This document shows positions 1 through 5,418 of a DNA stretch of 8,897 bases, one piece after another. The stretch lies in the NCBI GenBank assembly GCA_038244055.1, contig JBBRTW010000298.1, positions 1 to 8,897 on the forward strand. The letters run 5' to 3'. The position numbers were made by a program, and so were the translations under genes. The notes under the pieces are model-generated. The model had not been told where the DNA came from and did not search any database. It worked only from the letters and a program-made list of their open reading frames with translations. This DNA is from DASPKW01 sp038244055 (lineage in GTDB: Bacteria; Planctomycetota; Phycisphaerae; Tepidisphaerales; Tepidisphaeraceae). Each line of letters begins with the position of its first letter. Within the stretch, counting starts at the first letter, position 1.

Positions 1-40
1 AGGGGGGCGTGGGCGATTAAGGTTGGGTTAATTATCGTAC

Positions 41-100
41 GGGAATGTATGCGGGGGCGTTGGGCGCGGCTCGGCTGCCCACCGCTTCGCATGTATTCCC
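41..100 (+). repeat. Long hairpin, 13-bp outer stem with two G-U pairs
   Basis: Bases 41-53 (GGGAATGTATGCG) pair with 88-100 (CGCATGTATTCCC) over all 13 positions if the plus strand is RNA, with a tandem GU/UG in the middle. On the minus strand those two positions would be C-A mismatches. Inside, 61-65 (TGGGC) can pair with 77-81 (GCCCA). No T-run follows, so it does not look like a standard terminator. It could be a REP-like extragenic element or part of a structured RNA whose context lies left of the window. Confidence 0.4.
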
Positions 101-171
101 ATCGCTCAACCATCGAGCAGCACGGGATTGTAGCAGATGTAAATGAAACGGACGTGGTCGCGACACACGAG

Positions 172-236
172 CATGCTTATCCCCGCCGATGATTATCTGT
201 CACGAGGGAAACCGATCCGCGGCGGGTCTAAGCATG
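172..236. repeat. Imperfect inverted repeat just downstream of phoH
   Basis: Bases 172-188 (CATGCTTATCCCCGCCG) and 220-236 (CGGCGGGTCTAAGCATG) are inverted copies matching at 15 of 17 positions, with a 31-base loop. The two mismatches are adjacent. The inner end is 16 bases past the phoH stop codon. No T-run follows on the minus strand, so it is best described as a REP-like or 3'-end stabilising stem. A terminator role is possible but unproven. Confidence 0.45.
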
Positions 237-251
237 GCACCCGTGGGAGGG

Positions 252-1628
252 TTACAATTCCGCCGTCACCAGGCTGGCGAGTTCGGAGCGTTCGCTCTTG
301 GCCAGGGTGATATGGCCGACGATGGATTTGCCTTTGAGGCGCTCGACGAGGTAACTCAGGCCATTGGAGGAGCTGTCGAGGTAGGGGTTGTCGATCTGGG
401 TGGCGTCGCCGGTGAGCACGAGTTTGGTGCCTTCGCCGACTCGGCTGGCGATGGTTTTGACTTCGTGGGGGGTGAGGTTCTGGGCTTCATCCACGATCAT
501 GAACTGGTGGGGAATGGATCGGCCGCGGATGTAGGTGAGGGGTTCGAGGACGACCTGGCCGGATTCCATGAGTTGTTTGATGCGCTGTTCGACGGTGGAG
601 AGGCTGGCGGCGTGGGGTTGGCCGCCGCCGGCTTCGCCGGAGTTGGCGCCGGAGAGGCGGTTGGAGAGGAGGTAGGACATGTTGTCGAAGATGGGCTGCA
701 TCCAGGCGGTGAGTTTTTCGTCCTTGTCGCCGGGGAGGTAGCCGATATCGCGGCCGAGGGGCATGATGGGCCTCGCGACGAGGAGTTTCTGGAAGGTCTG
801 CTCGTTGAGAACTTTGCTCATGCCGGCGGCGACGGCGATGAGGGTTTTGCCGGTGCCGGCCGAGCCGATCAGGGAGACGAGCTTGACGGAGTCATCGAGG
901 AGCAGATCGAGGGCCATGGTCTGCTGGACGTTGCGAGGCATGATTCCGAAGACCGGCCCGCGTCTCGGGCGGATGGGGACGAGGTAGCCGAGATCGGCCT
1001 TGTAGCGGGCGAGGGCGGTGTGGGAGGGATCGGTTTGATCTTTGAGGATCAGGTATTCGTTGGCGTAGAGGGTGATGTCTTCGAAACTGGCGCGGAGTTG
1101 TTTGTCCTGGAAGAGCTTGTCGATCATGGAGCCGGGGACCATGACTTCCTGGTAGCCGGTGTAGAGTTTCTCGAAGTCGACTTTCTGGGCTTCGAAATCC
1201 TCGGCGGGGAGGCCGAGGGTGTCGGCCTTGATGCGGGCGTTGATGTCCTTGGAGATGAAGATGACCTTCTTGCCTTCCTGGGCGAGGGAGAAGGCGGTGC
1301 AGATCATGCGGTTGTCGGGGGTGTTGGCAGTCAGGCCGGGGCAGAGTTTCTGATCTTCTTCAAGGATGATGCGCAGGCGGCCGCCGGTTTCCTTGAGGTC
1401 GATGCCCTTGGCGAGGTTCCCCTGGGCGCGGAGGCGGTCGAGATGGCGGATGACAGTGCGGGCGTTTCGGCCGAGGTCATCGTTGCTGGTTTTGAAGCTG
1501 TCGAGCTCTTCGATGACGTCGAACGGGATGATCACTTCATTGTCGGCAAAGAGGAAGATCGCGTTGGGGTTGTGGAGGAGGACATTGGTGTCGAGCACGA
1601 ATGTTTTGGTCTCGCCGTGATAGGTCAT
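252..1628 (-). CDS. PIN-domain PhoH family ATPase (YlaK/PhoH2-like)
   Basis: This is a two-domain protein of 458 residues. The N-terminal PIN-type RNase domain (about 1-145) shows VLDTNVLL with Asp13, a glutamate pair near 40-41, and Asp105 (PDNRMI) and Asp128 (SKDINARIKA) as likely metal ligands. The PhoH ATPase domain (about 220-458) has Walker A GSAGTGKT (255-262), Walker B FMIVDEAQN (376-384) and TGDATQID (407-414). Such PIN-PhoH fusions are thought to be RNA-unwinding or RNA-cleaving enzymes; the cellular role is poorly defined. The frame extends upstream to a TTG at 1667, but I prefer the ATG at 1628: family members start just before the xVLDTNVLL strand and the TTG has no ribosome site. 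A Gly-rich stretch near 326-340 looks like a linker insertion. It is transcribed divergently from manA. Confidence 0.93.
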   Translation of the reverse strand: MTYHGETKTFVLDTNVLLHNPNAIFLFADNEVIIPFDVIEELDSFKTSNDDLGRNARTVIRHLDRLRAQGNLAKGIDLKETGGRLRIILEEDQKLCPGLTANTPDNRMICTAFSLAQEGKKVIFISKDINARIKADTLGLPAEDFEAQKVDFEKLYTGYQEVMVPGSMIDKLFQDKQLRASFEDITLYANEYLILKDQTDPSHTALARYKADLGYLVPIRPRRGPVFGIMPRNVQQTMALDLLLDDSVKLVSLIGSAGTGKTLIAVAAGMSKVLNEQTFQKLLVARPIMPLGRDIGYLPGDKDEKLTAWMQPIFDNMSYLLSNRLSGANSGEAGGGQPHAASLSTVEQRIKQLMESGQVVLEPLTYIRGRSIPHQFMIVDEAQNLTPHEVKTIASRVGEGTKLVLTGDATQIDNPYLDSSSNGLSYLVERLKGKSIVGHITLAKSERSELASLVTAEL

Positions 1629-1957
1629 AATTCCGTGGTGGGGGGGATAAGGGTTTGAATGACTCAATCGCGTGTCGGGTTGTTTTTAGGAGTGGTCAGA
1701 ATCCAAACACCGCTATAGATTAGGCGGCAGCGATTGAGAAACAACCGTTTTGCGTGAAATGAATGTCTCGCGCCGATGGGCGCTTCATTTTTGCAAGTGA
1801 CGAGGTGATGTCCGCGAAACCGCAAGCGACTGCCTTGCCAATTCGGCTTGGGGCGATCATCCTGACTGGATTACCCCGGGTTTCTGTCGATCGAGGTGCG
1901 CGAGCGTTTAATCTCCGCGTAGGTTTTGCCGATGACGGGATAACGGGAATTGTGCCT
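1629..1957. promoter_or_regulatory. Divergent intergenic region between phoH and manA
   Basis: These 329 bases should hold the promoters for both phoH (leftward) and manA (rightward). I could not identify a convincing sigma-70 pair. TATAGA at 1714-1719 is the best -10-like hexamer on the plus strand, without a good -35. A stem with a T-rich tail sits at 1757-1792 and is listed separately. The plus frame is open back to an ATG at 1763, but the extra 65 residues do not resemble any mannose-6-phosphate isomerase N-terminus, so I treat this as non-coding. Confidence 0.4.
1757..1792 (+). terminator. Possible stem with T-rich tail in manA leader
   Basis: GCGCC (1770-1774) and GGCGC (1779-1783) form a 5-bp stem with a GATG loop. 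It is followed by TTCATTTTT (1784-1792). AAATGAA at 1757-1763 can also pair with TTCATTT (1784-1790), with a 6-base bulge on the left side. It could act as a weak terminator or attenuator on a leader transcript of manA. The short stem makes chance occurrence plausible. Confidence 0.25.
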
Positions 1958-2992
1958 ATGAGTTTGTATCCACTGAAATTCAAGCCGCGGCTGGTCGAGA
2001 AAATCTGGGGCGGGCGGAAGATCGAAACGGTATTGGGCAAGGCGCTGCCCGAAGGCAAACTCATCGGGGAGAGCTGGGAGATTTACGATTTTCCGCCGGG
2101 GGTGGTGGCGAAGAGTGGGGAGGGGAGCGAGGGGTGGATCAGTTGCGCGGTGGCGAATGGGCCGCTGGCGGGGAAGACGCTGCACGAACTGGTGGTGGAG
2201 CACGGGCGGGAATTGTGCGGGGATGTGGCGTTGACGGCCGAGGGGCAATTTCCGATTTTGATCAAGTTCCTGGATGCGCGGCAGGATCTGTCGCTGCAGG
2301 TGCATCCGCCTGCGGCGTACACGGAGAAGCATCCGGGGACGCATCTCAAGACCGAGGCGTGGTATGTGCTGGAGAACGATGAGGGGGCGAAGCTCTATCG
2401 CGGATTGAAGGAGGGGGTGACGCGCGAGCAGTTTCAGGCGGGGCTGGCGGATGGGAGCGTGATGGAGATGGTGAAGGCGATCGCGGTCAAGCCGGGGCAG
2501 TGTTATTTCCTGCCGAGCGGGACGGTGCATGCGCTGGGGGCGGGGATACTGGTGGCCGAGGTGCAGACGCCGAGCGATACGACGTTTCGGGTGTGGGATT
2601 TCAACCGGCTGGAGAATGGGGTGAAGCGAAAGCTGCATATCGACGAGGCGATGGAGTGCATCGATTTCTCGCATGGGGAGGAGACGCCGCAGCATCGGTC
2701 CCATACGGCGGGATTCTTCACGACGGTGACGCGGCTGGTGACGAGCGAGTATTTCAAGGTGGAGAAGGTGCGCTTCACGGAGGGTGTGGAAGAGGCGGTG
2801 CCTTACGATCAGCCGGTGGTGTGGATGATGCTGGAGGGGAAGGCGCAGGTGAGCGTGGCGGGGATGAAGGAGGCGGTGGTGTTTGAAAAAGGGGAGACGG
2901 TGTTGATCCCGGCGGAGATGAAGAACCCGGTGATTAAGACACTGGCGGATTGCGTTTGGCTGGAGGTGACTTTCCCTACGGTGACGAGGTAG
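1958..2992 (+). CDS. manA: Mannose-6-phosphate isomerase, class I (zinc-dependent)
   Basis: The enzyme interconverts mannose 6-phosphate and fructose 6-phosphate, linking glycolysis to GDP-mannose and glycan synthesis, in the cytoplasm. The 344 residues fit the short Bacillus-type class I enzymes. The cupin metal site is visible: Gln114 and His116 in LSLQVHP, Glu133 in KTEAWYVL, and His191 in LPSGTVHALG. The signature SDTTFRVWDFNR follows at 206-217, with Arg211 the likely catalytic arginine. The N-terminus (LKFKPRLVEKIWGGRK) matches the family and supports the ATG at 1958. Its ribosome site is weak (CGGGAA about ten bases upstream). A second cupin-like barrel occupies about 265-344. The gene stands alone on the plus strand, 210 bases before the response regulator, and no sugar-nucleotide genes are adjacent. 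Confidence 0.93.
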   Translation: MSLYPLKFKPRLVEKIWGGRKIETVLGKALPEGKLIGESWEIYDFPPGVVAKSGEGSEGWISCAVANGPLAGKTLHELVVEHGRELCGDVALTAEGQFPILIKFLDARQDLSLQVHPPAAYTEKHPGTHLKTEAWYVLENDEGAKLYRGLKEGVTREQFQAGLADGSVMEMVKAIAVKPGQCYFLPSGTVHALGAGILVAEVQTPSDTTFRVWDFNRLENGVKRKLHIDEAMECIDFSHGEETPQHRSHTAGFFTTVTRLVTSEYFKVEKVRFTEGVEEAVPYDQPVVWMMLEGKAQVSVAGMKEAVVFEKGETVLIPAEMKNPVIKTLADCVWLEVTFPTVTR

Positions 2993-2994
2993 AT

Positions 2995-3025
2995 CGCCGC
3001 AGAGGCGCAGCGGGCGCGGAGGAAG
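2995..3025 (+). repeat. GCAGAGGCGCAG-type low-complexity repeat
   Basis: Just after the manA stop codon lies a short purine-rich run built from imperfect 8-9-base units (GCAGAGGC, GCAGCGGGC, GCGGAGG). It resembles dispersed GCAGAGGCGCAGAGG-type intergenic repeats that I recall from several environmental bacterial genomes. No stem-loop or gene was recognised in it. Confidence 0.35.
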
Positions 3026-3078
3026 AGTTGGGTGGAGAGGGGGGGAAAGTTGATTTCGGGGCTGTGGAATTGGAAACT

Positions 3079-3084
3079 TATAAT
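3079..3084 (+). promoter_or_regulatory. Possible -10 box for the response regulator
   Basis: A perfect TATAAT hexamer lies in the 210-base gap before the response regulator gene, in an AT-richer patch. The correctly spaced upstream region (about 3055-3060, TTCGGG) is a poor -35 match, so recognition would be weak or need an activator. Use of this site would give a leader of about 110 bases. Confidence 0.25.
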
Positions 3085-3193
3085 TGATGGGGCAAACGAT
3101 TTCGCGGCGGTTTTGCCAGGAAATTCGCATTGCGCGGGAATTTTTTCGTTCCCTGTTGGGGCATGACGTTGGCACAATGAGGGGCTAATTGAT

Positions 3194-3198
3194 AGGAG
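3194..3198 (+). promoter_or_regulatory. Shine-Dalgarno site AGGAG of response regulator
   Basis: AGGAG sits four bases before the ATG at 3203 (AGGAG-CTTC-ATG). The spacer is short but the match is strong, which supports this start for the receiver protein. Confidence 0.6.
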
Positions 3199-3202
3199 CT
3201 TC

Positions 3203-3586
3203 ATGCCGACAGTCATGGTGGTTGAGGACATGGATGTGATGCGCGATACGATCGCGCGGCTGCTGAAACGCGAGGGGTATTCAACGGTGACGGCGCAGAC
3301 GGGGCTCGATGCGCTGGCGAAACTCGAGAATGAGCCGCCCGCGCCGGACCTGATCCTGCTGGATGTAATGATGCCGGATCTGGATGGGCTGGAGCTTCTG
3401 GAGCGGCTGCACAGTGATGCGCGATGGAAGGCGGTGCCGGTGATCATGCTGTCGGCGCTGTCGGATACCCATACGCTGCATCGCGCGGAACAATTGGGGG
3501 CCAAGGCGTACCTGGTGAAGGCGACTTTTTCGGTAACGGAGATGATGAGCCAGGTGAAGCGATATACGAGGTATAAGCCGCAATAG
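3203..3586 (+). CDS. Stand-alone receiver-domain response regulator
   Basis: This 127-residue protein is a single CheY-like receiver domain with no output domain. The acidic pocket is Glu8-Asp9 (VVEDM), the phospho-acceptor is Asp54 (LILLDVMMPDLDG), the switch residue is Ser84 (VIMLSAL) and the invariant lysine is Lys106 (YLVKATF). All residues needed for phosphorylation are therefore present. Single-domain regulators relay phosphate or signal by protein-protein contact. The cognate histidine kinase is not next to the gene, so the pathway is unknown. A strong AGGAG precedes the start. The gene is convergent with the thioredoxin gene, and the 139 bases between them contain heptamer repeats. 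Confidence 0.92.
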   Translation: MPTVMVVEDMDVMRDTIARLLKREGYSTVTAQTGLDALAKLENEPPAPDLILLDVMMPDLDGLELLERLHSDARWKAVPVIMLSALSDTHTLHRAEQLGAKAYLVKATFSVTEMMSQVKRYTRYKPQ

Positions 3587-3591
3587 GTGAG

Positions 3592-3640
3592 TTGCGAGTT
3601 GCGGGTTGCGAGTGGCGGGTGGCGAGTTGCGAGTTGAGGA
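3592..3640 (+). repeat. Heptamer array, TTGCGAG type
   Basis: Seven consecutive 7-base units start six bases after the response regulator stop codon: TTGCGAG, TTGCGGG, TTGCGAG, TGGCGGG, TGGCGAG, TTGCGAG and a degenerate TTGAGGA. The same TTGCGAG unit occurs as five perfect copies in the livG-livF array at 5276-5310, so the two sites share a repeat type. No T-run terminator is visible for either converging gene. Confidence 0.85.
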
Positions 3641-3682
3641 GTGAAGACACGAAATATGAGGGGGCGCGGATGCCTGCTTCTT

Positions 3683-3703
3683 CATGTTTCATGTTTAATG
3701 TTT
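3683..3703 (+). repeat. Short heptamer array, CATGTTT type
   Basis: Three adjacent 7-base units (CATGTTT, CATGTTT, AATGTTT) lie between the TTGCGAG array and the end of the thioredoxin gene. The 42 bases separating the two arrays (3641-3682) have no recognised content. Confidence 0.65.
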
Positions 3704-3725
3704 CGCCTTCTCCCTGGGAATGGAT

Positions 3726-4178
3726 CTACAGATGCGTCTGGAGGCGGGCATAGAGGGCGGGCTTGGGCATGATGCCTTCGATGCGGTCGGCCTGCTTGCC
3801 ATTTTTGTAAATCAGGAGGGTGGGGATGGCGTGGATGGAAAGGGTTCGGGCGGTGTCGGGGTTTTCATCGGTATTGAGCTTGGCGACGAGGTATCGGCCG
3901 GCGGATTCGGCGGCAAGCTCTTCGATAATCGGGGCGACGGCGCGGCAGGGTCCGCACCAGGGGGCCCAGCAATCGACCAGCACGGGGACGGGGGCGGCGG
4001 AGATTGTTTGGTCGAAGGTGGCGTCGGTGAGGTTGATGGGGCGGGAGGTGTCGAAGGTGGAGGAGGGCGGGAGGACGAGGGTTGTATGGCACTTGCCGCA
4101 GACGGGCTGGGTCAGGCGGGCGCGGGCGGGATCGACGCGATTTTTTGCGCCGCACATGGGGCAGGTAATGATGGTCAT
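3726..4178 (-). CDS. trxC: Thioredoxin 2 (TrxC-type) with N-terminal zinc ribbon
   Basis: This is a cytoplasmic dithiol-disulfide oxidoreductase of 150 residues. The N-terminal zinc ribbon has two CxxC pairs, CPMC near residue 6 and CGKC near residue 27, as in TrxC proteins. The thioredoxin fold follows, with active site WCGPC near residue 75 and the cis-proline segment AIPTLLIYKNG near 119-129. The frame continues 20 residues further upstream, but the ATG at 4178 is preferred: AAAGGA lies seven bases before it and the CPMCG ribbon begins right after it. The gene follows livF after a 79-base gap with a hairpin and could be co-transcribed with it. Its function is unrelated to amino acid uptake, so read-through would be incidental. 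Confidence 0.92.
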   Translation of the reverse strand: MTIITCPMCGAKNRVDPARARLTQPVCGKCHTTLVLPPSSTFDTSRPINLTDATFDQTISAAPVPVLVDCWAPWCGPCRAVAPIIEELAAESAGRYLVAKLNTDENPDTARTLSIHAIPTLLIYKNGKQADRIEGIMPKPALYARLQTHL

Positions 4179-4185
4179 GGGATGG

Positions 4186-4191
4186 TCCTTT
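4186..4191 (-). promoter_or_regulatory. Shine-Dalgarno site AAAGGA of trxC
   Basis: On the minus strand AAAGGA lies seven bases before the ATG at 4178. It decides the start over the upstream in-frame ATG at 4238. Confidence 0.65.
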
Positions 4192-4207
4192 CGCGATTGG
4201 CGCACAC

Positions 4208-4231
4208 GGGCAAGACCTGAGAGTCTTACCC
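4208..4231 (-). terminator. Hairpin between livF and trxC
   Basis: On the minus strand GGGTAAGAC (4231-4223) pairs with GTCTTGCCC (4216-4208) around a 6-base loop, giving a 9-bp stem with one U-G pair. It starts 26 bases past the livF stop codon. No T-run follows, so it may be a weak terminator, an RNA-processing site or a 3'-end stabiliser that separates livF expression from trxC. Confidence 0.4.
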
Positions 4232-4257
4232 CTGCCACCCAAGGCGGGTCACCTGAA

Positions 4258-5220
4258 TCAGCCGCCCAGGTACGCCTTCTTCACTTCATCATTTTCGAGA
4301 AGCGCCTGGGCGTTGTCGCTCATGATGACCTGGCCGGTCTGGAGAACGTAGGCGCGGTGGGCGATCTTGAGGGCCATGTGGGCGTTTTGCTCGACGAGGA
4401 AGACGGTGGTGCCTTCGCGGTTGATCTCGCGGATGATGTCGAAGATTTTTCGGACGACCAGGGGGGCCAGGCCGAGGGAGGGTTCATCGAGCAGAAGCAG
4501 GCGCGGTCGGGCCATGAGGGCGCGGGCGATGGCGAGCATCTGTTGCTCGCCGCCGGAGAGCGTGCCGGCGCGCTGGTTGCGGCGCTGGTGGAGGATGGGG
4601 AAGAGGGTGTTGCAGCGCTCGATGTCGGAGGACAGATCATCGGTGCGCTGGTACGCGCCCAGGCGGAGATTCTCGCGGACGGTCAGGAGCGGGAAAATCT
4701 GCCGGCCTTCGGGAACGTGGGAGATGCCCAGGCGGACGATCTGATCCGGGCGCATGCGCTCGATGCGGCGGAGGACGAGGGCGGGGGGAGGGGCGAGAAT
4801 GGCGGGAGGGGGGGCGAGCGTGGCGAGGGCGGCGGCTTGAGTGCTCGCGAGGTCTTCGGCGGGGGAAGGGGAATTCTGAATGCTGAATTCTGAATGCTGA
4901 ATGGAAGACAAATCCTTGTCCGGGGCGGTGAATTGAGTTTCGGAGTCTACGGGCCCTTGGTATGGAGCCGCGTTGAGCGCGGCCGGGGCGGGGATTTCGG
5001 GGGAGGCTTCGGGGACGGCCCAGTAGATTTGGCCGGCGGAGGGATGGAGCAGGCCGGAGATGGCGCGGAGGAGCGTGGTTTTGCCTGCGCCGTTGCAGCC
5101 GATGAGGGTGACGATTTCGCCCTGGTTGATTTCGAGGGAGACATCGTGGATGGCGGTGATGGCATTGTAGCGAACCTGGAGGTTTTGGATGCCGAGGAGC
5201 ATTTCTTTTGGGTCGTCCAT
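4258..5220 (-). CDS. livF: Branched-chain amino acid ABC transporter ATPase LivF, with internal insertion
   Basis: This is the second ATPase of the Liv importer. It has Walker A GCNGAGKT (41-48), the LivF-typical HVPEGRQIFPLLTV (168-180), ABC signature LSGGEQQ (221-227), Walker B LLLLDEP (241-247) and the H-loop-region FLVEQNAHMA. It is 320 residues against about 235 for usual LivF. The excess is an Ala/Pro/Ser-rich insertion at about residues 69-150, between the Walker A subdomain and RRIERMRPDQIVRLGI, and it contains a translated heptamer array. The start is uncertain: ATG 5220 (MDDPKEMLL) or ATG 5202 (MLLGIQ). Neither has a good ribosome site because the repeat array abuts the start. The frame is open into the array up to a TTG at 5397, but that extension is repeat translation. 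All catalytic motifs are intact, so the protein is probably functional. Confidence 0.9.
   Translation of the reverse strand: MDDPKEMLLGIQNLQVRYNAITAIHDVSLEINQGEIVTLIGCNGAGKTTLLRAISGLLHPSAGQIYWAVPEASPEIPAPAALNAAPYQGPVDSETQFTAPDKDLSSIQHSEFSIQNSPSPAEDLASTQAAALATLAPPPAILAPPPALVLRRIERMRPDQIVRLGISHVPEGRQIFPLLTVRENLRLGAYQRTDDLSSDIERCNTLFPILHQRRNQRAGTLSGGEQQMLAIARALMARPRLLLLDEPSLGLAPLVVRKIFDIIREINREGTTVFLVEQNAHMALKIAHRAYVLQTGQVIMSDNAQALLENDEVKKAYLGG
4871..4905 (-). repeat. Heptamer array inside the livF coding sequence
   Basis: Five adjacent 7-base units on the plus strand (GAATTCT, GAATGCT, GAATTCT, GAATGCT, GAATGGA) lie within livF and are translated as part of SIQHSEFSIQNS (residues 106-117). The frame is kept through them. 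They fall inside the 82-residue insertion that ordinary LivF proteins lack, about 4771-5016. This indicates that repeat DNA has been taken into the coding sequence. Confidence 0.85.
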
Positions 5221-5411
5221 TGTCAATTGTCCATTACTTATTGTCAGTTGTCCGTTGTCCGTTGTCAGTTGTCCGTTGCGAGTTGCGAGTTGCGAGTTGC
5301 GAGTTGCGAGTTGTGCGTTGTGCGTTGTGCGTTGTGCGTTGTGCGTTGTGCGTTGCGGTCCATTGTCAACTGACAACTGACAACTGACAACTGACAACTG
5401 ACAACGGACAA
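5220..5411. repeat. Large composite heptamer array between livG and livF
   Basis: About 27 seven-base units fill the livG-livF gap. In order they are TTGTCAA, TTGTCCA, TTACTTA, five TTGTCMG units (5241-5275), five TTGCGAG (5276-5310), six TTGTGCG (5311-5352), a 10-base break, TTGTCAA (5363-5369), five CTGACAA (5370-5404) and CGGACAA (5405-5411). CTGACAA is the reverse complement of TTGTCAG and CGGACAA of TTGTCCG, so the outer arms are inverted around an 87-base centre and could form a long hairpin. The 12-base sequence GTCCATTGTCAA occurs at 5215-5226, over the livF start, and again at 5358-5369. The array has no stops in several frames, so it reads as false ORF extensions. Confidence 0.92.
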
Positions 5412-5418
5412 CGGACCA

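Larger units (their letters stand above)
1..251. other. Intergenic region downstream of phoH, no gene seen
   Basis: I see no credible protein gene in this stretch. Open frames crossing it are shadows of phoH read on the opposite strand. It holds two separate inverted repeats, listed individually (41-100 and 172-236). Neither is followed by a clear T-run on either strand, so a classic intrinsic terminator for phoH is not evident, although the 172-236 stem is well placed (16 bases past the stop codon) to end or protect the phoH transcript. Confidence 0.5.

Noticed and set aside
189..1658. Long plus-strand open frame of 489 codons opposite phoH
   Set aside because: Its translation is Gly/Glu/Val/Asp-rich low complexity produced by the antisense of a GC-rich gene. 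The minus strand encodes a clear PIN-PhoH protein.
1763..1957. 65-residue N-terminal extension of ManA
   Set aside because: Class I isomerases begin right at the LKFKPRLVEKIWGG segment. The upstream residues have no recognisable features and the region must hold the divergent promoters.
3170..3185. Sigma-54 promoter (TGGCAC element) before the response regulator
   Set aside because: The -24-like TGGCAC is present but the -12 GC falls one base out of the required spacing, and the site would overlap the ribosome-binding region.
5221..5397. N-terminal extension of LivF through the repeat array to a TTG at 5397
   Set aside because: The added residues are the translated heptamers (repeating NAQRTTH / NSQLATR patterns) with no LivF homology. 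The family N-terminus begins at about MLLGIQNLQVRYN.
5220..5411. CRISPR-like repeat array
   Set aside because: Units are only 7 bases and directly adjacent, with no unique spacers of constant length and no cas genes nearby. It is a tandem heptamer array.
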